Origin: an uncultured Clostridia bacterium
GTDB lineage: Bacteria > Bacillota > Clostridia > TANB77 > CAG-508
Reading direction: 5' to 3'
Assembly (NCBI GenBank): GCA_948585895.1
Contig: CAPBNZ010000027.1
Coordinates: 1 to 8,176 of the forward strand
Length of the DNA stretch: 8,176 nt
Every line of letters begins with the position of its first letter. Positions within the stretch are counted from its first letter, which is position 1. The position numbers and the translations under genes are program-made. The notes beneath the pieces were generated by a model. It ran no database searches. It was given only the letters and a program-made list of their open reading frames with translations, and was not told the DNA's origin. This document shows, one piece after another, positions 1-6,591 of the stretch.

Positions 1-394
1 CTGTTCCTGATTCTTTTTCCTTTACCACTTCTATTTTATAGGAAGCTACATCCTTTGCCCTAAAAAGTAACTCAAAAGGTTGTATTTCATTAATTTTCTC
101 TTCCTTTTCTCTTATTTCTATGTAGCTTTTTCCCAACAAAACATCTCGTTTAGAATATAGTTCAATTTTTAAATATTTACTCTCTTTTACTTTATTTGTA
201 CTTTTTATTACTCCTCTAATTCTCCCATTAACATATGTTGCATCTGCTTGATAAACAGTAACTTCTGTATTGTTATCTTCTCTTTCAATATCCTTATAAG
301 TGGAATTTAATCCTACGTAAATTAAAAAATCTGAAAATACAAAAACTCCTGCTAAAATTAGTATCCACACTATAATTTTTCTTCCTGTACTCAT
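1..394 (-). CDS. Membrane-anchored protein of unknown function (5' part; runs off the window)
   Basis: This reading frame has no stop from its ATG at 394 to the window edge, giving 131 codons; the C-terminus is missing. I do not recognise a specific family. The N-terminus (about residues 5-28) is a short basic start, MSTGRK, followed by one hydrophobic segment, so it is probably a signal anchor with the rest outside the cell. Residues about 45-125 alternate hydrophobic and polar residues as in a beta-sandwich, with a V-NG-I-G-V start, a Y-KIELYSK strand and a PFELLF-A strand. This resembles extracytoplasmic FxLYD-type domains, but that is only a resemblance. The start is supported by GAGGAA six bases upstream. 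It lies 52 bp after the addA stop with no terminator visible between them, so it may be co-transcribed with addA. It contains no CGG codon; Arg is AGA, AGG or CGA. Confidence 0.7.
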   Translation of the reverse strand, partial: MSTGRKIIVWILILAGVFVFSDFLIYVGLNSTYKDIEREDNNTEVTVYQADATYVNGRIRGVIKSTNKVKESKYLKIELYSKRDVLLGKSYIEIREKEEKINEIQPFELLFRAKDVASYKIEVVKEKESGT

Positions 395-400
395 TTTCTA

Positions 401-406
401 TTCCTC
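401..406 (-). promoter_or_regulatory. Ribosome binding site for the membrane-anchored protein
   Basis: The minus strand reads GAGGAA, then TAGAAA, then ATG at 394. The six-base spacing supports that start codon. The short addA-to-gene gap contains no hairpin, which fits read-through transcription. Confidence 0.6.
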
Positions 407-446
407 ATTTCCTTTTAACTTTTTTTATTATATCAAATTTTTCCCA

Positions 447-3400
447 TTATTTCAACACTTCTATCTCTTTTCCCAAATAAGTTGAATAAATAAAGGTACT
501 TTTTACCTTTTTATGAAAAGCTTCTTCTAGTGCTTTTTCATACAATTCCAATTGTTTTTTATATTTATTTACTAATTCTTGTTCTGATTGAACAAAATCT
601 GTTTTGTAATCCACTAAAATCAATTCATCCTCTTTGTTTACGTAATACAAATCAATGATTCCTTGTACCAATATATCTTCTGTTGCTTCTTCTTGATATA
701 TCTCTTTGGCTGGTATTGTAATATAAAATGGTTTTTCTTTATTAATTTTTTTTGCTTGCTTCATATCTTTCCATATTTTTGATTGTGTGAATTTTAAAAT
801 CGCAGCTGGATTGATATGTTTTGCTTCTTTTTCTGTTATTATTTCATTTTTAACTAAATTGTCTATTATCTGGTTTACTTTTCCTAAATCATAATCTTGT
901 TTTTCATCTAATTTTTGCATACATAAATGTAATAAGGTACCTTTTTGAGCATTTGTTAATTTTATATTTTCTTCTTTTCTTGTAAATTTAGGAGATGGAA
1001 AACTAATTTCAACAGATTCTTGTTGTTTCTGTTTTATTTTTGTAACAGATGTTTTAGTTGGTATTTGAGTCGATAATTCATATGGATATATGCTGTCTAA
1101 TTTATATGCTATTTCTCCTATTTTTGTTTTATCTATTTCTTTCTGTTCTAACATTGCTATCCAATCTATATCCTGTTCTTTTATTGTTTCGCAAAATGCT
1201 AAAACTTCTTTTTTTGTATAAGTCTTAAGTTCTGCTATTGCTTGCATATTAGTTTGCTCATAAAAATACACCAATAAAATCCAATCTATATATTTGATAT
1301 ATTTTTTAACCAAAATAGCATTGATTTTCCCTTTTTCCTTTTGATATCTTTCTATTTGTTGTAATAATTTTTCTTTTTGTTTTTCATAATCTTTTTTGAT
1401 TCCTGTAATAATTAGTTTCTCTTTGCTTCTTGTTAAAGCTACATATAAAATCCTCATTTCTTCTGATAAGGTTTCTATCAACACTTTATTACGAATAGCT
1501 GCTTTGCTTAATGTATCATATTGAACTTGCCTTTCATAATCAATATATTTTACTCCAATTCCTAAATCTTGATGTAATAATATATTTTGATTTAAGTCCA
1601 TTAAATTAAATTGTTTCCCTGTACTAGCTAAAAACACAACTGGAAATTCTAGTCCTTTACTTTTATGGATACTCATAATTCTAACAACATTGTCATTTTC
1701 TCCTATCGTTTTGGCTGCCCCCATATCTCCATTACTTAATTTCAATTTTTCTATAAAATGAATAAAATGATAAAGTCCTTTAAAACTTGCTGTTTCATAT
1801 TGTTTTGCTCTTTCAAACAACATCCTTAAGTTAGCTTGTCTCAATATTCCATTTGGCATGAGTCCGAACATAATGATAATATCCTGTGTCAGAATAAATT
1901 TTCCATATCAACTCGTCTAAAGCTAAATATTCTTGTTCTTTTCTCCATTGTGTTAACTTTTCTAAAAAGTCCTCTATTTTCTGCTTTAATATACTGCCAA
2001 CAGAAAGTTTTGCTTTTTGTAAACAGGTATAAAAATTATCTTGCTTGTCTGCTAAACGAATTTGAATTAATTCATCATCGGTAAATTTGCCAATATTAGA
2101 CCTCATAACGGTTACTAATGGGATATCTTGAATGGGATTGTCTATAATTTTTAATAAACTCATAATAGTTTGAATTTCAATTGCTTCTAAATATTCCTGT
2201 GAACTATCTGAAAATACAGGCATCTGTAAATTTAAAATTTCCTGCTCATAAATAGGAGCTACCTTACTTGTAGTTCGTAATAAAATTACGATATCTCGAT
2301 ATTGTATATCTCGATACTTTTCTTGCTTTTTATCCCATACTTGATATCGATTCTGGACTAATTTTTTTATCTTGTTTGCCACAAATTTTGCTTCTAACTC
2401 CATATCAGCTATGTTTTCCTCTTCTTCTGCTTCTTCTATCTGTTTCTCTTCCAGTGCAACAGAATCAATTAGATTGATTTCGATTTTTTCATTTTGATTG
2501 ATGTTTGGATAAGTAGCTCCTAAATTTAGATATTCTTCTTGATTATAGTCCATATCTCCTAAGGTTTGACTCATAATATTTTCAAACATTAAATTCGTAA
2601 ACTGCAAAATGTTTTGTTTACTTCTAAAGTTTTTAAATAATTGAATTTTTAGGTCATCTTCTGATGATTTGCTCTCTTTCTTCTGATAATTCTTATATTT
2701 ATTTAAGAATAACTCTGGCATAGCTTGTCTAAATTTATAAATACTTTGCTTAACATCTCCTACCATGAAAATATTGTTTTTTCGTGATATAGCAGTAAGT
2801 ATATATTCTTGTACCAAGTTACTATCTTGGTATTCATCAATTGCTATTTCTTCATATTTATCTTGATATTTTTTGGCAACTTCCTTTGCATTTAATAAAA
2901 TGTCCAAAGCAAAATGCTCCACATCATGAAAATCTACCATGTTTTTTTCTCTTTTTCGTTTTGAAAATTCTCTTTCAAAAGTAAGAATTAAGTTTTGCAA
3001 TCTTACTAAAATGCCATACATATCATTGATATCTTGATTTGCTTCTTTTGAATTGCAAATTAATATTTTATCTAACACCTTTGTTAGTTTTCTTTTTACT
3101 TCATCTCTTATCTCTTTTGCTTTTTCTTTTATTTCAGAATCAACTTTTTGCCTAGGCCAAGTTACAAATTTTAATGTTCCGTGCAATTGCATAACTTTTA
3201 TTCCAATTTTCTAAACTATTTTTTAAATTCTCTAATTGGTCTATATCATCTCTTATCGTTTGATAAAACTTTTCTAATTCTGGCTCAAAAGATAATTCTT
3301 CTTCCACTTTTTTTAATATAGCTATATCATCTATTAATTCTTCTTCTACTTCTTGTAATAAAATCTCCCCCCATGGTGTTTGGCTGAAATCTTCCTCTAA

Positions 3401-4013
3401 TTGGTCTTCTAAATAAAACATCTGAATTTTTTCCTGTAACCATTTCTGTGGAAATGGATTACTTTGTATATAAGAATCCATTTTTAAAACCAAATCTTTT
3501 AACGGAGTATCATCTCTATAACTTGTATACACATTAATTAATTTTGCGAAGTCTTGATCTTCTGTTTCATATTTCTCTTCAAATATCTCTTCTATTACTT
3601 CTTGCTTTAATAACTCTATTTCTGTCGTATCTGCAATTCTAAAGTTAGGTGATATGTTTTCTAGTTCATAAAAGTTGTTTCTGACCACTTCTAAACAAAA
3701 GGAGTCTATGGTACAAATACTGGCTTTATTTAATAAGGTTATTTGTCTTTGTAAATTTTCATCTTCTGGATTTTCTTCTAATTTTTGATAAATGGCATTT
3801 AATACTCTTTCTCTCATTTCTGCTGCTGCACTGTTTGTAAAGGTAACCACCAATAATTTATCTATATCTACTTTATCTTGTATCATTTTATGAATGATTC
3901 TTTCTACTAACACTGCTGTTTTTCCGCTTCCGTGCAGCAGCTGCTACTAATATGTTAGAATCTTTTTCATGAATAGCATCTTGTTGTTCTGGGGTCCATT
4001 TTACCTGATTCAT
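447..4013 (-). CDS. addA: ATP-dependent helicase/nuclease subunit A (AddA), complete only if three +1 shifts at CGGA are read
   Basis: AddA is the UvrD-like helicase and nuclease subunit of AddAB, which resects double-strand breaks for RecA-dependent repair. Skipping one C at 3932, 3181 and 1866 gives 1187 aa, within the usual AddA length. Visible motifs in order: Walker A AAAGSGKT (residues 25-32), VTFTNSAAAEMRERV (motif Ia), TIDSFC (Ib), Walker B IDEYQDSN (D392/E393), VGDVKQSIYKFR (about 417-428), KNFRS (IV), YVGLMPNG (716 region), IMSIHKSKGLEFPVVF (V, about 780), and LYVALTRSKEK (VI, about 855-866). The C-terminal PD-(D/E)xK nuclease shows GTLLHL (1024-1029), GIIDLY (D1120) and DYKTD (D1134, K1136). 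All key residues are present, so the protein looks under selection. The start at 4013 is set by GGAG six bases upstream; N-terminal MNQVKWTPEQQDAI is typical. The usual partner addB is not in the window. Read without shifts, the frame breaks into four pieces (see the shift sites). Confidence 0.93.
1863..1866 (-). other. Third addA frame break: +1 site CGGA before the YVG-MPNG motif
   Basis: The minus strand reads CAT TAT GTT, then C, then GGA CTC ATG CCA AAT. The upstream frame reads CGG and stops 11 codons later at TAA. Skipping the C at 1866 gives HYVGLMPNG, the conserved AddA motif that precedes RQANLR, with Gly716 at the shifted codon. The upstream frame carries helicase motifs up to ETGYYHY-like residues and the downstream frame continues with RQANLRMLFERAKQYE, so the crossing point is fixed to within a codon or two by homology. 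Confidence 0.85.
3178..3181 (-). other. Second addA frame break: +1 site CGGA
   Basis: The minus strand reads GCA ATT GCA, then C, then GGA ACA TTA AAA TTT. The upstream frame reads CGG and stops nine codons later at TAG. Skipping the C at 3181 joins NKSYAIA to GTLKFVTWPRQKVD, the linker that precedes the E-K-K-R-rich helical region in AddA proteins. This position (Gly278) is in a poorly conserved stretch, so homology places the crossing to within several codons but does not prove that the residue is Gly. Confidence 0.75.
3929..3932 (-). other. First addA frame break: +1 site CGGA inside Walker A
   Basis: The minus strand reads GTA GCA GCT GCT GCA, then C, then GGA AGC GGA AAA ACA. The upstream frame reads CGG and ends after 41 codons at a TAA (3890-3888). 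Skipping the C at 3932 restores VAAAAGSGKTAVLVERI, the Walker A motif of the AddA/UvrD family, with Gly28 at the shifted codon. The break is placed exactly because both flanks are motif residues. A GTG at 3913 could be taken for a start of the downstream piece, but it would leave a helicase with no Walker A. Confidence 0.9.
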
Positions 4014-4018
4014 ATTTA

Positions 4019-4025
4019 TCTCCTT
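4019..4025 (-). promoter_or_regulatory. Ribosome binding site for addA
   Basis: The minus strand reads AAGGAGA with GGAG six bases before the ATG at 4013. It fixes the true addA start upstream of the first frame break and shows that the N-terminal piece is translated as a normal gene start. The 64 bp between the acetyltransferase stop and this ATG shows no terminator hairpin and no convincing promoter. Confidence 0.7.
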
Positions 4026-4077
4026 TTTTATTATTTCTTAACAGTATCTTTTTCATGTACTAATTAAAGTTGCAAAA

Positions 4078-4644
4078 TTAAATCATACTATTAACTTTTT
4101 TAATCACTCTGCAAGGATTTCCCACTGCTATACTGTTTTCTGGAATGTCTTTTGTTACAATACTTCCTGCTCCAATAATACAATTATCTCCTATTCTTAC
4201 CCCTGGCAATACAACTACATTCCCACCTATCCATACATTATTACCAACTTCAATCGGTTTAGCATATTCCAATCCTTTGTTTCTCTGTTCTACTTCTATT
4301 GGATGTCCAGCTGTATAGAACCCACAGTTTGGTGCAATCAATACATTATCTCCAAATTTGACTTTATTACTATCTAAAATAATTAAATTATGATTGGCGT
4401 AAAAATTTTTGCCTATTTCAATATTATAGCCATAATCACACATAAATGGTTGTTCTATAAAAAAATCTCCTTTTGTCTTTCCTAGTATTATTTTCATTAT
4501 TTTATTTCTTTCTTCATGATTGGAAGGTTTTATTTGATTATATTCATAACATAAATCTTTTACTTTTTGTCTTTCTTTTTTCAATTCTTCATTATAGTTG
4601 GCATCATATAATTCTCCTGCTAACATTTTTTCTTTTTCTTTCAT
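4078..4644 (-). CDS. Sugar O-acetyltransferase (maltose/galactoside acetyltransferase family)
   Basis: This cytosolic enzyme family transfers acetyl from acetyl-CoA to a hydroxyl of sugars such as maltose, glucose or galactosides; the physiological substrate is often unknown. The 188-residue length is typical. The N-terminal MKEKEKMLAGELYDAN is the family's characteristic helical start. From about residue 70 the chain is a left-handed parallel beta-helix of hexapeptide repeats (VKFGDN, IEVGNN, VWIGGN, VRIGDN, CIIGAG). The catalytic His is H114 in YTAGHP, and the C-terminal GNPCRVIKK closes the CoA site. I place the start at 4644 rather than at the in-frame ATG at 4653, because AAGGAGG abuts the latter with one base between but sits 10 bases before 4644. 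Residues from 4644 also match the family start. It lies downstream of the ABC operon behind its own candidate promoter, and addA follows after 64 bp. Confidence 0.9.
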   Translation of the reverse strand: MKEKEKMLAGELYDANYNEELKKERQKVKDLCYEYNQIKPSNHEERNKIMKIILGKTKGDFFIEQPFMCDYGYNIEIGKNFYANHNLIILDSNKVKFGDNVLIAPNCGFYTAGHPIEVEQRNKGLEYAKPIEVGNNVWIGGNVVVLPGVRIGDNCIIGAGSIVTKDIPENSIAVGNPCRVIKKVNSMI

Positions 4645-4654
4645 ATGTCTCATA

Positions 4655-4661
4655 CCTCCTT
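4655..4661 (-). promoter_or_regulatory. Ribosome binding site deciding the acetyltransferase start
   Basis: The minus strand reads AAGGAGG, T, ATG, AGA, CAT, ATG. The first ATG (4653) is one base from the Shine-Dalgarno core, too close for normal initiation. The second (4644) is ten bases away, and its peptide begins like the family, so 4644 is preferred. Confidence 0.65.
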
Positions 4662-4697
4662 AACTTTCTCCTCTAATCTCTATAACCACTTTTCCTA

Positions 4698-4726
4698 TTT
4701 ATATTATATTTTTTTTAATAAATCAA
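4698..4726 (-). promoter_or_regulatory. Candidate sigma-A-like promoter for the acetyltransferase (possibly with addA)
   Basis: The minus strand shows TTGATT (4726-4721), a 17-base AT-rich spacer, then TATAAA (4703-4698). The predicted start near 4691 would leave a leader of about 45 bases with the AAGGAGG site. It lies just after the terminator-like hairpin of the ABC genes, where a new promoter is expected. In DNA this AT-rich, such matches arise by chance, so support is moderate. Confidence 0.4.
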
Positions 4727-4733
4727 GCCTATC

Positions 4734-4767
4734 GAATAGAAAAAGAATAAGTCCAAAACTTATTCTT
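4734..4767 (-). terminator. Rho-independent-type terminator over the end of the ABC operon
   Basis: On the minus strand a perfect 10-bp inverted repeat, AAGAATAAGT and ACTTATTCTT (4767-4758 and 4752-4743), encloses a five-base TTTGG loop and is followed by TTTCTATT. The first arm contains the ABC gene's TAA stop (4762-4760). The stem is AT-rich and therefore weak, but its position exactly at a gene end before a promoter-like sequence supports termination. Confidence 0.6.
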
Positions 4768-6590
4768 CTATTTCTTCGAATTGACTATTATATAACTCAG
4801 CATAAAATCCGCCTTTTTGTAATAACTCTTCATGTGTTCCTTGTTCTACAATATCGCCATGATTCATAACTAAAATTAAATCTGCATTTTTAATAGTTGA
4901 CAATCTATGAGCAATAATAAAACTTGTTCTTCCTTTCATTAAATTGTCCATAGCTGCCTGAATTTGTATTTCTGTCCTTGTATCAATTGAGCTTGTGGCT
5001 TCATCCAAAATTAATATCTTAGGATTAGCTAAAATAACTCTTGCAATGGTCAATAATTGTTTTTGACCAGCAGAAACATTAGTTGTTTCTTCGTTAATAA
5101 CAGATTGATATCCTTTTGGTAATGTTTTTATAAAATGATGTACATGTGCTGCTTTTGCCGCTTCAATTACTTGGTCATCTGTGGCATCTTCTTTTCCATA
5201 TTTAATATTTTCTTTTACAGTTCCTCCAAATAGCCAAGTATCTTGTAAGACCATACCAAACATTTTGCGAAGCTCTCCTCTATCAAAGTCTTTTATATTA
5301 TGACCATCTACCATTATTTCTCCGCTCCAACACATCATAAAATCTCATTAATAATTTTACCATAGTAGTTTTTCCTGCTCCTGTTGGTCCTACAATAGCA
5401 ATTTTTTGTCCTTCCTGAACTTCAGCATTAAAATCTTTTATAATTGTAGTTTCTGGATTATATCCAAATTTAACATGACGAAAACTTACATTTCCTTTTA
5501 AATTAGAAGTATCCATATTTCCTTTTTTTGTATCAATTTCTTCTGGTTGTTCTAAAAACTCGAAAACTCTTTCTGCTGCTGCTATCATAGCTTGTAACAT
5601 AGCTGATATTTGTGCAATTTGGTTAATTGGCTGTGTAAATTGTTTATTGTATTGAATAAAGCTTTGTATATTACCAACGGTAATGGTTCCCTTGATTGCT
5701 AAATAGCCTCCTGCTACCGCAACTCCTACATATCCAATATTGGCAATAAAGTTCATAACTGGAAACATTAAACCTGATAAAAATTGCGATTTCCATCCAG
5801 AGTGATATAATTCTTGATTGGCTTTTTCAAATTCTTTGGTTACTTTTTCTTCTCCATTAAATGCTTTAACAATATTTAATCCTCCATACACTTCTTCTAC
5901 TTGCCCATTGACATGACCTAAATAAGCTTGTTGTTTTTGAAAGTATTTCTGTGACTTACCAACAATATTTTTTACTAATATACCTGCTATTGGAAGTATA
6001 ATCAAAGATATTAGAGTCATTTGCCAACTAATAGAAAACATCATAATCAAAATTCCTATAATAGTACAAATAGAGGTAATAATTTGTGTAATACTTTGAT
6101 TCAAGTTCATACTTAATGTATCAATATCATTTGTAATAATTGATAATACTTCTCCATGTGTTTTTGTATCGAAATATCTCATTGGCAATTGATTGATTTT
6201 TTTAGCCAAGTCATTTCTCAACTGATAAGTTAGTTTTTGTGAAATACTTGTCATAGTAAATCCTTGTATAAAGGAAAAGATAGCACTTATTACATATAAT
6301 ATTAATAAAGTAATAGCAATTTGCCCTATCTTTCCAAAATCTATCCCATTTCCTCCTGACAATTTACTGACTAATCCATTAAAGATTTCTGTTGTAGCAT
6401 TTCCCAATATTTTAGGTCCTACAATGGTAAATATGGTACTTCCAATTGCAAAGATAAATACAATTATTAAAGCTATTCTATATTTTGATAAATAATCATT
6501 CATTAGTTTTTTGGTAGTCTTTTTAAAATCTTTTACTTTTGGTAGGGTTCCTTCACCTGGTCTCATTGGTCCTCCCATTGGTCCTGGCAT
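4760..6590 (-). CDS. Heterodimeric ABC exporter, subunit with canonical Walker B (one +1 shift at CGGA)
   Basis: This is a half-transporter: six membrane helices (about residues 30-330) and a C-terminal ATPase domain, expected to pair with the preceding gene to export drugs, lipids or peptides; the substrate cannot be told from sequence. The N-terminus (MPGPMGGPMRPGEGTLPKVKDF) is the Gly/Pro/Met-rich leader common in this subfamily. Motifs: Walker A GPTGAGKTT (401-409), Q-loop VLQDTW (Q449), signature VSAGQ (505-509, degenerate from LSGGQ), Walker B ILILDE (catalytic E530), D-loop SSID, and switch His in IIAHR (H561). Skipping one C at 5324 gives 609 aa; otherwise the protein ends at 430 aa, just after Walker A. 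The start at 6590 lies 1 nt after the upstream stop, with AAAGGAGG eight bases before it inside the upstream gene, so the two are translationally coupled. Confidence 0.92.
5321..5324 (-). other. ABC gene frame break: +1 site CGGA after the Walker A helix
   Basis: The minus strand reads TAT GAT GTG TTG GAG, then C, then GGA GAA ATA ATG GTA GAT GGT. The upstream frame reads CGG and ends after eight codons at TAA. Skipping the C at 5324 gives RFYDVLEGEIMVDG, the standard ABC sequence between Walker A and Q-loop, with Gly423 at the conserved Gly. The partner subunit has the equivalent YDVTGGELLIDG unbroken at 7139-7182, which gives an internal control for where the frame should run. Confidence 0.88.
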
Positions 6591-6591
6591 A

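Noticed and set aside
3152..3913. A separate gene starting with GTG at 3913
   Set aside because: It begins in the middle of Walker A, has no ribosome site, and joins the upstream piece perfectly when one C is skipped.
3923..3926. A further CGGA next to the first break as another shift site
   Set aside because: It is read as AGC GGA in the restored Walker A frame; the C belongs to a Ser codon and no shift is needed. The CGGA at 4807-4810 is likewise GGC GGA (Gly-Gly) in frame.
447..4013. addA as an ordinary pseudogene broken by random frameshifts
   Set aside because: All helicase and nuclease residues are intact, there are no in-frame stops in the corrected frame, and all breaks are the same one-base event at CGGA. 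Random decay would give mixed insertions, deletions and stops.
4645..4653. ATG at 4653 as the acetyltransferase start
   Set aside because: It is only one base from AAGGAGG. The ATG at 4644 has workable spacing and begins with the family's typical N-terminus.
1863..5324. Classical -1 slippery heptamers or an IS-type programmed frameshift
   Set aside because: All four breaks need a +1 shift, none has an A/T-rich XXXYYYZ heptamer at the junction, and the genes are not transposases.
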